Of a stretch of DNA of 64,000 nucleotides, positions 50,979-60,333 are shown in pieces (position 1 is the first letter of the stretch; every line of letters starts with the position of its first letter). This DNA is from Aquimarina rhabdastrellae (lineage in GTDB: Bacteria > Bacteroidota > Bacteroidia > Flavobacteriales > Flavobacteriaceae), in assembly GCA_947387485.1 (NCBI GenBank), contig CANDNT010000003.1, positions 124,001 through 188,000 of the forward strand, given 5' to 3'. The notes under the pieces are model-generated. The model saw only the letters and a program-made list of their open reading frames with translations. It ran no database searches and was not told the DNA's origin. Position numbers and translations under genes: made by a program.

Positions 50979-51005
50979 CTACTAAGATACAAACTATCTT
51001 AGTAG
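50979..51005 (+). terminator. Terminator after nadE
   Basis: CTACTAAGATA (50979-50989), CAAAC loop, TATCTTAGTAG (50995-51005), then TTTTG. Perfect 11-bp stem. Confidence 0.85.
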
Positions 51006-51094
51006 TTTTGCATAAATATCAAAACCTACCCCGATTGATATTCATAATCATTATTTTTTACTAATCAGATTTTTATCAGTCAACCTTAACCACA

Positions 51095-51727
51095 ATGATC
51101 AATGTATTAATTGCTGACCACCATCCTATTACTAGAAAGGGAATTACCTCTCTTTTACGTAATGCCGAAGAATATGAAATCATCGGTAAAGTAGGCAATG
51201 GTAATCAAATGTATGATGTGCTTAATCAAAACACTCCTGATGTTTTAATCATGGAACTAGATCTTCCCCAGATCAATGGTATTATGGCACTTAGAACGAT
51301 AAAGAAAGAATATTCTGGTATTAAAGTCATTATCTTTAGTGCTCATCCTGAAGAGATGTATGCTTTGAGCGCTATTAAAGCTGGAGCTTCTGCTTATTTA
51401 TCTAAAACCGTTGAAACAAAAATCCTTAAAAAGGCTATTGACCGAGTCGCTAGAGGAGGTATTTATCTTAACGAAGAACTTTCGCAACAATTAGCCAATG
51501 GTAACACTCGTGAAAGCAGTATGGTTTTAAAATATAAAAAACTCTCTTCTAGAGAGATAGAAGTTCTTAATTTACTTTCTGCAGGAAAACGAAATAAAGA
51601 TATCGCAGCAACGCTATCTATTAATGAAAAAACTGTAAGTACTTACAAAACCAGATTACTTAAAAAACTTAAAGTAGATAATCTAGCTGATTTAATTCAT
51701 CAATCTAGGTTATTACACCTTAGCTAG
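51095..51727 (+). CDS. NarL/LuxR-type response regulator with Glu at the phosphoacceptor site
   Basis: 210 residues: receiver domain (1-120) plus C-terminal LuxR-type HTH (about 145-210, LSSREIEVLNLLSAGKRNKDIA). In the receiver, the position that normally holds the phosphorylated Asp (four residues before the conserved Pro) is Glu54 in MELDLP. Asp8 and the switch Lys (YLSKT) remain. Glu can mimic phospho-Asp, so the protein may be always active or regulated without phosphorylation. It is convergent with dnaG, whose stop overlaps by 4 bp. The kinase at 53895 is a possible but unproven partner. Confidence 0.9.
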   Translation: MINVLIADHHPITRKGITSLLRNAEEYEIIGKVGNGNQMYDVLNQNTPDVLIMELDLPQINGIMALRTIKKEYSGIKVIIFSAHPEEMYALSAIKAGASAYLSKTVETKILKKAIDRVARGGIYLNEELSQQLANGNTRESSMVLKYKKLSSREIEVLNLLSAGKRNKDIAATLSINEKTVSTYKTRLLKKLKVDNLADLIHQSRLLHLS

Positions 51728-53805
51728 ATTACTCTATTTAGTCTATTAGAAAGTAATCGTCTTAACGCGATATAATCCATAATGTCTTGTAGGGTTTCTT
51801 GATGGCTCTTTACAGTTGTTTCTTTTGTAATTTCAGACAATTCTTTGATTTTCTGATCTATTAAGAAACCTCGCAAGTTAAGAATGGTATCACTTGTTAT
51901 TTGTGCAATTGTCATATCTTTCTTTTTTACATGAATCTCGTTACGTTCCCAATCATGTAATGTATAGCGCTCTTCATTCATCAATATTGCTGTGATTTGT
52001 GATGCTACTTCGCTTGAAAGATAGTTTATAAAAGTATCTACTTTAAAGTTTTCGTCTTGATTTAATTTATCAATTAACGTAAAGTAAATTTCTCTAAAGC
52101 TTGGATTTGTAAATTCAACTTCATCATCTTGTAGGTCAAGATAGATTTTTTCATAAACCTTAGCAGTATGTACTTCGGGTTCAAGAACTAATTCTCCATC
52201 ATCATCTTCTTTAAGAATTAAATCTTCAAAATCTTCTTCTTTTTGTCCATATAAAAGTAGTATCTCTATGATTTTACGTTCTAATTCATATTGTCGATCT
52301 ATCTTTTCTTTAGCTTTTGGCTTAGGTGTTGACGGAGCTCCTCCTCCACTCATAGTTGCTTCCATAGCCATCATATCCATATACGCCTCTATAGGAGGTT
52401 CATTAGGATCTTGATTAGCACTTGTGGGTGCTGATGGTGTTGTATTACGCTCTACCGTAAATGGCTTTTGCTTTTGCTTATTTCTCTTTTGTTGTTCTTT
52501 GGCTTCTTTATTTCTAATTTGAGCCAACGTATCAAACACTACTTCTTCAGAGATATCCATAATACGTGAACATTCTCGTACATAGACTTCTCTTTTAATC
52601 ACGTCTGGTATTTTAGAAATACTTACAACAATATCTCTTATCAGCTCAGCTTTTTTTATCGGATCATTTTTAGATTCCTCTTTAAGAATGGAAGCTTTGA
52701 ATTGTATAAAATCTTGAGCATTCTCATCTAGATATGCTTTTAATTCATCCAGTGTATTTTGCTTAGCAAAACTGTCTGGATCTTCGCCTTCTGGAAACGT
52801 ACAAACTTTTACGTTCATTCCTTGTTCTAGAATCAAATCAATTCCACGAATAGAAGCTCTCATTCCTGCCGCATCACCATCAAATAAAACGGTTATATTA
52901 TTCGTCAATCGATTAACCAATCGTATTTGATCTGCTGTAAGCGCAGTTCCTGATGAAGCTACCACATTACTAATTCCTGTTTGATTAAACTGAATCACAT
53001 CGGTATAGCCTTCTACTAGGTAGCAATTATCTTCTTTGGCTATAGCTTGTTTTGCTTGATAGATACCATATAAGACTTTACTTTTATGATAGATATCACT
53101 CTCTGGCGAGTTTAAGTATTTTGCTGCTTTTTTATCTGTTTTTAAGATTCTTCCTCCAAATCCTAAAACTCTACCAGACATAGATTGTATAGGAAACATC
53201 ACTCTGCCTTTAAAACGGTCAAATTGTTTATCTCCTTTAACAATCGTTAATCCTGTTTTTTCTAGATATTCTAGTTTATATCCTTTGTCAAGCGCTGCTT
53301 TGGTAAAAGCATCCCATGTTTCTGGAGAATATCCTAAACTAAATTTTTCTATCGTTTCATCTGTAAAACCTCGTTCTTTAAAGTACGATAATCCTATAGC
53401 TTTTCCTTCTTCCTTATTCAACAGTACATCCTTAAAATAGGTATTGGCAAATTCACTAACCAGATACATACTTTCTCTTTCATTTGCCTGCTGCTTTTGT
53501 TCGTCTGTTTGTTCAGTCTCCTCTACTTCGATATTATATTTCTTGGCCAAATATTTAATCGCTTCAGGATAGGTAAAATGCTCATGTTCCATCAAGAACG
53601 CTACTACATTTCCTCCTTTTCCTGTAGAGAAATCCTTCCAGATCTGTTTTACTGGAGATACCATAAATGATGGTGTACGTTCATCGCTAAACGGACTTAA
53701 CCCTTTAAAGTTTGATCCTGCTTTTTTGAGTTGTACAAAATCACCTATAACTTCTTCTACTCTCGAAGTATCAAAAACTGCATCTATGGTATTTTTTGAA
53801 ATCAA
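51724..53805 (-). CDS. dnaG: DNA primase DnaG lacking zinc ligands
   Basis: 693 residues. It makes RNA primers for replication. The N-terminal CHC2 region is recognisable (GLSPFSDERTPSFMVSP), but the four zinc ligands are Ser37, Ser40, Asp58 and Thr61. The TOPRIM catalytic core follows (LVEGYTDVIQ, LFDGDAAG). A Pro/Gln-rich linker near 440-490 leads to a helical C-terminal DnaB-binding domain. The loss of ligands looks like a lineage trait, since the flanking sequence is intact. Confidence 0.95.
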   Translation of the reverse strand: MISKNTIDAVFDTSRVEEVIGDFVQLKKAGSNFKGLSPFSDERTPSFMVSPVKQIWKDFSTGKGGNVVAFLMEHEHFTYPEAIKYLAKKYNIEVEETEQTDEQKQQANERESMYLVSEFANTYFKDVLLNKEEGKAIGLSYFKERGFTDETIEKFSLGYSPETWDAFTKAALDKGYKLEYLEKTGLTIVKGDKQFDRFKGRVMFPIQSMSGRVLGFGGRILKTDKKAAKYLNSPESDIYHKSKVLYGIYQAKQAIAKEDNCYLVEGYTDVIQFNQTGISNVVASSGTALTADQIRLVNRLTNNITVLFDGDAAGMRASIRGIDLILEQGMNVKVCTFPEGEDPDSFAKQNTLDELKAYLDENAQDFIQFKASILKEESKNDPIKKAELIRDIVVSISKIPDVIKREVYVRECSRIMDISEEVVFDTLAQIRNKEAKEQQKRNKQKQKPFTVERNTTPSAPTSANQDPNEPPIEAYMDMMAMEATMSGGGAPSTPKPKAKEKIDRQYELERKIIEILLLYGQKEEDFEDLILKEDDDGELVLEPEVHTAKVYEKIYLDLQDDEVEFTNPSFREIYFTLIDKLNQDENFKVDTFINYLSSEVASQITAILMNEERYTLHDWERNEIHVKKKDMTIAQITSDTILNLRGFLIDQKIKELSEITKETTVKSHQETLQDIMDYIALRRLLSNRLNRVI

Positions 53806-53857
53806 GCTATCTTAATTTATTTACTAGAAATCCTTCTTTTATCTATACTTAATTGTA

Positions 53858-53865
53858 TAAATTTG
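53858..53865 (+). promoter_or_regulatory. -7 box of the histidine kinase gene
   Basis: TAAATTTG fits TAnnTTTG, 29 bp before the TTG start at 53895. Confidence 0.4.
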
Positions 53866-53894
53866 AACTTACAAATTAACTAATATTTTATGAT

Positions 53895-55859
53895 TTGAAA
53901 GGTTTAGCTCATATCAAATTCACTTTTATATCGTACCTCTTATATTTATTTGCATTTTTTGTTTCATTACACATTCATAGTCAAACTACTACCTCTCAAA
54001 AAGAATTAACAACTGAAGTTACTGGTTTTGGTAAAGTGTTTGATCATGCAAAAAAAGAGTTTTATCTACAATTAAAAACCGAAAAAACTCCTTTAAAACG
54101 TTATACTATTATTGATTCTATAACGCAGTATCACATAAAAAGCGGTCATATAGATTCTATTCTTTATTATGGTGATTTACTACACAAAGAAGTACTTCAA
54201 CTCAAAGATTCTACTACTCAAAATGGAAATTTATTATTGCATGCTTATAGTGTAATTGCCATAGGTAAACGTAGTAAAGGGTTATTAGATACTGCTATTA
54301 AATGGAATCTAAAAGGAATATCGCTTGCAGAGAAACTTCAAAACAACGCTCTCTTATTTAAACACAAATTAGGTTTAGGTGTCGTTTATCTAAAAAAACG
54401 TAAACTTGATAAAGCTTCTTCTTTATTTGAAGAATGCTTGAAGTATAAAGAGATTTCTCCCAAAATGCAATATGCAGCTCAAAAATATCTAGGAGATATC
54501 GCTTATTACCAAAAAAACATAGGTGCTGCCAAACAACTTTATACTGATGCATTACAAATTTGTACTACTCATAATCTTATTAAAGAACAATTAATTGTCA
54601 AGCTAGGGCTAGGTGCTATTGCTCAATATAACAAAGATTATACAACTGCTTTTAATTTATATAATGAAGTAAAAGATATTGCTATACAATATAAATTTTA
54701 TGATCTTAATATTGATGCTCAAATTAATATGGGAAGTGTCTATTATGATATGGAGCAATATCAAAATGCAGAATTGGTATATTCTACTGCGTATACTAAT
54801 ACCATATCATGGGATAATTTATACCTGCAAGAACGTGTTTTAAAGGCTTTAAAAGAATTATATATTACCAAAAAAGATTATAAAAATGTCTATGGTATTA
54901 TGTCTCAACTCAATCGTATTTCTAATGAATTACTGATGAGACAAAATCAAAAAGAGATTAGAGATCTACAAATTAAATATGAAACAAAACAAAAGGAAGA
55001 TCAAATCAATTTACTTAAAAAAGATCAAGAATTACAAAAAGCTGACTTAACTCGTGAGAAAGCCATTAAGATAGTCATGTTGATTGCTTTTGGTATTATT
55101 TTGATTCCGATAATTGTTTTATTATATGTCTATTTTCAAAAGTTAAGGACGCAACATAAGCTCAATCAAACACTAAAAAAAGTTAGTGCTCAAGAAATAT
55201 CTTCTTTACTTAAGAAACAAGAATTAAAAATCATGAATGCAGTTCTTGAAGCTCAAAACACCGAACGTAAACGCATTGCGCAACGTTTGCACGATAGTGT
55301 AGGTGGTAACCTTGCCGGGATTAAACTATCGCTATCTAACTACGCAGAAAGGGATAAGAAATTAGCTTCGGTTTCTCATCGTATTGATGATACCTATCAA
55401 CAAATTAGAGATATATCTCATAATCTTTTACCTCAAAAGTTCCATAATTTTGCATTTACTGCTTTAATCGACGAATATGTTTCACAATTAAGTGAGGCTA
55501 GTGATTTACAAATTACTTTTAGTCCTTTTCCTGAATTTGATTTAAATCAAACTCAAGAAGATATTCAAGTAGAAGTCTATACTATTCTACAAGAATTATT
55601 AACTAACATTATGAAACATGCTCAAGCTACAAATGTAGATATTCATTTAAATTTAATAGATGAAACTATACAGCTTATGGTTGAGGACGATGGTGTTGGT
55701 TTTGACACCTCTAAAACTGCAAAAGGTATCGGATTGCATAATATTAAAGAACGCGTACATAATCTCAATGGAGTTTTACATATAGATTCTGCTGTAAAAC
55801 GCGGTACTATAATTAGTATTGACATCCCTACTTATCCACAAATAGGTGTTGCGCAATGA
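53895..55859 (+). CDS. TPR sensor histidine kinase (HisKA_3 type)
   Basis: 654 residues with a TTG start; no other in-frame start precedes the signal peptide (1-30), and an ATG nearby is followed at once by a stop in its frame. Periplasmic TPRs (about 60-370), one membrane helix (about 395-417), a coiled coil, and a HisKA_3 dimerisation region with His466 in RLHDSVGG. The HATPase domain has an N box (LLTNIMKHAQATNV) and a G box (DDGVGFD, GIGLHNIKERV). Kinases of this type usually act on NarL-type regulators; 51095-51727 is the nearest, though it lacks the normal Asp. Confidence 0.9.
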   Translation: MKGLAHIKFTFISYLLYLFAFFVSLHIHSQTTTSQKELTTEVTGFGKVFDHAKKEFYLQLKTEKTPLKRYTIIDSITQYHIKSGHIDSILYYGDLLHKEVLQLKDSTTQNGNLLLHAYSVIAIGKRSKGLLDTAIKWNLKGISLAEKLQNNALLFKHKLGLGVVYLKKRKLDKASSLFEECLKYKEISPKMQYAAQKYLGDIAYYQKNIGAAKQLYTDALQICTTHNLIKEQLIVKLGLGAIAQYNKDYTTAFNLYNEVKDIAIQYKFYDLNIDAQINMGSVYYDMEQYQNAELVYSTAYTNTISWDNLYLQERVLKALKELYITKKDYKNVYGIMSQLNRISNELLMRQNQKEIRDLQIKYETKQKEDQINLLKKDQELQKADLTREKAIKIVMLIAFGIILIPIIVLLYVYFQKLRTQHKLNQTLKKVSAQEISSLLKKQELKIMNAVLEAQNTERKRIAQRLHDSVGGNLAGIKLSLSNYAERDKKLASVSHRIDDTYQQIRDISHNLLPQKFHNFAFTALIDEYVSQLSEASDLQITFSPFPEFDLNQTQEDIQVEVYTILQELLTNIMKHAQATNVDIHLNLIDETIQLMVEDDGVGFDTSKTAKGIGLHNIKERVHNLNGVLHIDSAVKRGTIISIDIPTYPQIGVAQ

Positions 55860-55861
55860 AT

Positions 55862-56233
55862 TTAAACATGTTGATCAATTAGAATAGCATTACCATCTGG
55901 ATCTAGTACCACAAAACTTGCTGGTCCAGAGGTATTTTCATCTGCTTCTGTTTCTAATTTGATACCTTTATCCTTTAATTCTTTTTGAATAGTTCTAACA
56001 TCGTCAAAGTTTTCAAGTATCTGTGTATTTGAATCCCAGCCTGGATTAAATGTCAAGATATTATTTTCAAACATGCCTTGAAAAAGTCCGATTAAAGTTT
56101 CTTCATTTTTCATTATGAGATAATTCTTTTCTAGATCTCCAGCAAAAACTTTAAAGCCTAAAGTTTCATAAAATGCTTTTGAAGCTTTGATATTCTTTAC
56201 GCTAAGACTTATTGAAAATGCACCTAATTTCAT
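55862..56233 (-). CDS. VOC-family (glyoxalase-like) protein
   Basis: 123 residues, one vicinal-oxygen-chelate domain: N-terminal [21 protein letters not shown] and C-terminal [19 protein letters not shown], with the usual beta-alpha-beta-beta-beta repeats. VOC proteins include glyoxalases, dioxygenases and resistance proteins; metal ligands are not clear enough to choose. Convergent with the kinase gene at only 2 bp distance. Confidence 0.82.
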   Translation of the reverse strand: MKLGAFSISLSVKNIKASKAFYETLGFKVFAGDLEKNYLIMKNEETLIGLFQGMFENNILTFNPGWDSNTQILENFDDVRTIQKELKDKGIKLETEADENTSGPASFVVLDPDGNAILIDQHV

Positions 56234-56434
56234 ATCATTATCATTTTGGTATTTATGTTTAAAATACTCTTTTTTAATAAGATTAGCAAGGATGTCAATT
56301 GTATTTAAATAACCTTTACTCTTATTTTAAACTTGAATTAATAAAATACTTAATAAGAAATCTAAACACTTTTGATGATTGATTTTTACTAGAATTAATG
56401 TTTAGTTTGTGCTTTAATTTTTAAATACATTATT

Positions 56435-56584
56435 ATGGCAGTAAAACATACACCTACTGGAATTGTTCATAAAGGTCAAAAAGGAGGAACAACTGGTTGC
56501 GGAGTAAATACTACAAATCATTATGATCATTGGTCTAATACAAATCAAACAATCACTTGTGACAAAAATGGATGTAAAAATTAA
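56435..56584 (+). CDS. Small 49-residue Cys/His peptide
   Basis: ATG 56435, TAA 56582-56584. Starts MAVKHTPTGIVHKGQ and ends CDKNGCKN. Three Cys (21, 43, 48) and four His (5, 12, 28, 31) could form a metal site. No signal peptide or membrane helix. No family recognised. A good terminator follows 31 bp later, and the coding strand is compositionally like a real gene (Gly/Thr/Asn-rich), so I think it is expressed. Confidence 0.55.
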   Translation: MAVKHTPTGIVHKGQKGGTTGCGVNTTNHYDHWSNTNQTITCDKNGCKN

Positions 56585-56614
56585 GATCTCTTTATTTTTA
56601 TTAATCTGTCAAAA

Positions 56615-56643
56615 AATAGAACCTAAAATATTTAGGTTCTATT
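56615..56643. terminator. Bidirectional terminator
   Basis: AATAGAACCTAAA (56615-56627), ATA loop, TTTAGGTTCTATT (56631-56643). Between the small peptide gene and the convergent beta-barrel gene. Confidence 0.75.
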
Positions 56644-56664
56644 AAACAAATTAAATTAACACTT

Positions 56665-57708
56665 TTAAAGATCAAATCTTAGTCCTAGTGAAATATTATT
56701 AAGTTCGGTATTAGGATCTTTAAATATAGGATTCAAATCATATTTAAGATAAAGCGACATGTCTCCAAATCCGGCATAAGCTCCAAGTCCATAGACAAAA
56801 TCGTTTGTATTGTAATCTCTTTTGATTTTATCTTTGATGCGATCTCCATCTTCTTTATATTTTAATTTTTGTCTTGTACTTATATTAGCTCCAACATATC
56901 CTCCTATTCCTAGTCTAAACTTTCTATCTATATAGTATCGTATTTTTTCTTCAGACTTAAATATTCTTGATGGGCCTATTTCTAAGTATAATGGCACAAC
57001 TAGATGATCCATTCTAAATTTAGATTTATCCAATTCAACTCTAAAATCTTCTACTTCTGTAAGATCTCCATTTTCTACAAAATATCTATTATCTGTAAGT
57101 TTTAATCCATTAGATACATATGATATCCCATAATTTACTCTCAGCCAATTACTATTCTTAAAAACTCTAGTTTTCCATGACCATCCAATCTCAAAAAAGC
57201 GGCTTCCTAATATCTTAAAATCAGAATCACTTAACGATTGTCCATCTGCTAATGCATTATTAAGCCCAAAAGCTACTACTAAATCTTTGCGTGTACGTCT
57301 ATCATATTTTATCTTTTTGCCTTCTTTACTATTAATTTTTATACCAAAAAGAATTACTTCTTTATCCTCTTCATTATCTTTTATAATAACATCTTCTTGA
57401 TTACGCTCATACAATGCTATTTTATTATCAATAATCGCCAGTCGATTTTCTATGTTTAATGCATGTTTCTTTGCTGCTGTTTCTTTTAACTCTTGTGCTG
57501 TTGCTGCTGTAATTTCATTACGCTCTAATCTTTCATTGATAACTTCTACTGCTGCTTTAAGTTTATCACGCTCTTCTTTCTTAATTACTTCTTTTTTCTT
57601 AAGTAATTGTTCTATTGTTTTTTTATTGTCTTCGGTTACTTGTGCTTGTATCATTTGGGCACCACTAAGTAGGATCGTTAATACGACCATAAGTATTTTT
57701 GTTCTCAT
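56665..57708 (-). CDS. Putative outer-membrane beta-barrel protein
   Basis: 347 residues. Signal peptide 1-22. A charged helical segment at 25-110 (EVIKKEERDKLKAAVEVINE) is probably a coiled coil. From about 140, alternating amphipathic strands with aromatic ends (WLRVNYGISYV, YGLGAYAGF) finish in LGLRFDL, a C-terminus typical of outer-membrane barrels. The function is unknown. It follows the anti-sigma-like gene by 60 bp and is probably part of the same transcription unit as the sigma factor at 58550. Confidence 0.72.
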   Translation of the reverse strand: MRTKILMVVLTILLSGAQMIQAQVTEDNKKTIEQLLKKKEVIKKEERDKLKAAVEVINERLERNEITAATAQELKETAAKKHALNIENRLAIIDNKIALYERNQEDVIIKDNEEDKEVILFGIKINSKEGKKIKYDRRTRKDLVVAFGLNNALADGQSLSDSDFKILGSRFFEIGWSWKTRVFKNSNWLRVNYGISYVSNGLKLTDNRYFVENGDLTEVEDFRVELDKSKFRMDHLVVPLYLEIGPSRIFKSEEKIRYYIDRKFRLGIGGYVGANISTRQKLKYKEDGDRIKDKIKRDYNTNDFVYGLGAYAGFGDMSLYLKYDLNPIFKDPNTELNNISLGLRFDL

Positions 57709-57768
57709 CTGTTTTTGATTTTTTGAGGCAATCTCTCTTGCCTTTTAACTTTCTGTTCGTGTATAAGA

Positions 57769-58569
57769 TTAAAAGTCCTTTTCTGCTACAGCTGTTTTTA
57801 CTCTTTTAAGTCCTGCTTTAAGCGCTTCAAAAACACGTTGCTTAAAAGTTTCATCTAGCTCTGTTTCTACGTCTAGTAACAATGCCATTGCATCAACTGT
57901 ACCTGCTTTTTCGTATTGTGTTGTTGTTATATCTCGTTGTGCTTTTAATAATAAAGCATCTATTTCTTCTTCTGTTACGTCTTTCTGTTGTTGTAGTGCT
58001 GTAATTTGTGCTACTACTTCATTAACGCGTGCTGTCATTGCATCTTCTACTGGTACTGAGAGTTGTTCTTTATTTATAAGTTTTTCGACCTTATGAATAA
58101 CCTTATTCTCTTCATGAGCTATTGCTTCTACTATAGATTTCTTTTCTACTTTTCTTTGTGATTTGGACAGCTTATTTGATTTCTCTTTTTCTTCTCTTTT
58201 TGAAGTTTTTATAGTTTTACTCGCTACACTTGTTTCTAATTCTTTTTGAATAGCAATTTGCTCTGTTGATATTATCTCTAGAGGTCGAGTTGTCTCTTCC
58301 TGCTTTATTTCTTCGTTTTCTTCAATACTTTCAACTATATCAATATGATTCTGTTTTTCTATGTCTATAGTATATACAGTGCTTAATATTAATATCCCTA
58401 TAAAACATGCTGCTATAGCCATATATCGCAATATCGCCTTTTTTTTAGATTGTTGTAACGGTACTTCATCAAGACGTTCTGCCAATTGCTCCCAACTAGA
58501 AACTGATGGCTTAATCACTCTTTCATCTAACTTTTCTTTTATGTCTTCTTCAAACTTCAACGGAGCCAT
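57769..58569 (-). CDS. Single-pass membrane protein, anti-sigma-like
   Basis: 266 residues. A soluble N-terminus (about 1-45, with SVSSWEQLAERLDEV) resembles Bacteroidota anti-sigma-type proteins. One membrane helix spans about 47-67, and a charged Glu/Lys-rich helical region follows. The gene overlaps the sigma factor's end by 20 bp, which supports an anti-sigma role, but no zinc motif or other diagnostic residue is seen. Confidence 0.65.
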   Translation of the reverse strand: MAPLKFEEDIKEKLDERVIKPSVSSWEQLAERLDEVPLQQSKKKAILRYMAIAACFIGILILSTVYTIDIEKQNHIDIVESIEENEEIKQEETTRPLEIISTEQIAIQKELETSVASKTIKTSKREEKEKSNKLSKSQRKVEKKSIVEAIAHEENKVIHKVEKLINKEQLSVPVEDAMTARVNEVVAQITALQQQKDVTEEEIDALLLKAQRDITTTQYEKAGTVDAMALLLDVETELDETFKQRVFEALKAGLKRVKTAVAEKDF

Positions 58570-59119
58570 TATATGTCTTGTTTTGTTGGTTCAACTTCTT
58601 TTGCAGCAATTTTCTTGCTTTAAATAATTGCGTTTTGGATGTACTTTCTGAGATATTAAGCATCTTTGCTATTTCTTGATGCTTATATCCTTCTATAGCA
58701 TATAACACAAATACCATTTTATATCCTTCTGGTAATTTATCTATTAAGTTTTGTATTTGAGCTACCTCTAAATCAATCTGTGTGTTATTCCAGGTTTCTT
58801 GAGCATATACAGTTACATCATCTGTAAAGAATAATTGGTTCTTCTTTCTTAAAAAACTTATTGCTTCGTTAATCATTATTCTTCTTATCCATCCTTCAAA
58901 GCTTCCTTGATGTTTAAACTTTTTTAAGTTGGTAAACACTTTAAAAAAGCCATTCATCATAATCTCTTCGGCATGATGGATATCTTTGACGTATTGCCTA
59001 CAAACACTTAACATTTTGGGTGCATGTTTTTCATACAATAGACGCTGTGCTTCTCTATCATGAGCTACTGCTTTTTTTATAAGCTGTTTTTCGTCTTTAT
59101 AAAATTGTATTACTTTCAC
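58550..59119 (-). CDS. ECF RNA polymerase sigma factor
   Basis: 189 residues. Region 2 at about 20-90 (LYEKHAPKMLSVCRQYV, AEEIMMNGFFKVF, FEGWIRRIMINEAI) and region 4 at about 125-175 (LPEGYKMVFVLYAIEGYKHQEIAKMLNIS, then TSKTQLFKARKLL). It belongs to the common Bacteroidota ECF type and is not closely related to the sigma factors at 3725 and 11502. Its regulon may include the beta-barrel gene downstream. Confidence 0.93.
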   Translation of the reverse strand: MKVIQFYKDEKQLIKKAVAHDREAQRLLYEKHAPKMLSVCRQYVKDIHHAEEIMMNGFFKVFTNLKKFKHQGSFEGWIRRIMINEAISFLRKKNQLFFTDDVTVYAQETWNNTQIDLEVAQIQNLIDKLPEGYKMVFVLYAIEGYKHQEIAKMLNISESTSKTQLFKARKLLQKKLNQQNKTYNGSVEV

Positions 59120-59289
59120 CCTTTACTGTTTGTTTTTATCAATCACAATTTCTATTCCTAATTTTATAAATAGTCTTCAAAACTGCTTTCTATCTATATA
59201 GACGCAATTGTTTTAAAAATGGTTGTCCACTTTTTTATTTTTTTTCAAAAAAGCAGTTAACACTATGATTTTCAACAGTAAATTTAAGC

Positions 59290-60267
59290 TTATTTTTTTC
59301 GTTCGATAACGTAACGCACCATAAGTTCGAGTGAATCTCTATAAGGTGATTGTGGATAAGTTGATAAAATTGTTAATGCTTCGTCTTTAAATTCGTGCAT
59401 TACTTTGGTTGCATAATCAAGTCCTCCACTTATTTTCACATAATTGATAATTTCTTTTACTCTTTTTTTATCTTTATTATGATTCTTAATGGAATTGATT
59501 AGCCATTTACGTTTTTCTTTAGGGCAGTTATTAAGTGTATATATTAAAGGAAGTGTCATTTTTTGTTCCTTAATATCTATTCCTGTAGGTTTACCTATTG
59601 CTGTTTCTCCATAATCAAATAAATCATCTTTGATCTGGAATGCCATCCCGATTAACTCTCCAAACTTACGCATTTGCTCTACAGCATCTGATTCTGGTGC
59701 TACAGAACACGCTCCTAAGCTACAACAAGCAGCTATAAGTGTTGCTGTCTTTTGGCGAATAATTTCGTAATAAATATCTTCGGTAATATCTAATTTTCTA
59801 GCTTTTTCTATTTGAAGTAATTCTCCTTCACTCATTTCTCTTACCGCAACAGAAATGATTTTTAGGAGGTCAAAATCGCCATTATCAATAGATAATAATA
59901 GTCCTTTTGATAATAGATAATCCCCTACTAAAACTGCTATTTTATTTTTCCATAAAGCATTAATAGAAAAAAATCCTCTACGCCTATTAGAGTCATCTAC
60001 TACATCATCATGAACCAAAGTTGCTGTGTGAATCAATTCAATTACTGATGCTCCTCTATAAGTACGTTCATTAATTTGTCCACCTGAAACCATTTTGGAA
60101 ACAAGAAAGACAAACATAGGTCGCATTTGTTTTCCTTTTCGATTTACAATATAATGTGTAATTCGGTTAAGCAATGCTACCTGTGAAGTCATAGATTGAT
60201 AAAACTTCTTTTCAAAAAGTTCCATCTCTTCTATTATCGGCCGTTTTATTTGTTCGACTATCTTCAT
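59290..60267 (-). CDS. Polyprenyl (octaprenyl-type) diphosphate synthase
   Basis: 325 residues, trans-isoprenyl diphosphate synthase. First Asp-rich motif DDVVDD at 87-92 and second DDLFD at 214-218, with GKQMRP near 45-50 for substrate binding. Chain length cannot be set from sequence alone; in Bacteroidota such enzymes supply the side chain of menaquinone. Followed upstream on the same strand by rlmN. Confidence 0.92.
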   Translation of the reverse strand: MKIVEQIKRPIIEEMELFEKKFYQSMTSQVALLNRITHYIVNRKGKQMRPMFVFLVSKMVSGGQINERTYRGASVIELIHTATLVHDDVVDDSNRRRGFFSINALWKNKIAVLVGDYLLSKGLLLSIDNGDFDLLKIISVAVREMSEGELLQIEKARKLDITEDIYYEIIRQKTATLIAACCSLGACSVAPESDAVEQMRKFGELIGMAFQIKDDLFDYGETAIGKPTGIDIKEQKMTLPLIYTLNNCPKEKRKWLINSIKNHNKDKKRVKEIINYVKISGGLDYATKVMHEFKDEALTILSTYPQSPYRDSLELMVRYVIERKK

Positions 60268-60333
60268 GGATTATGCGAAGATACTATAAAAGTTCTTTTT
60301 TGAAAGCTATTTTTAATGTCTTTACTTATTTCT

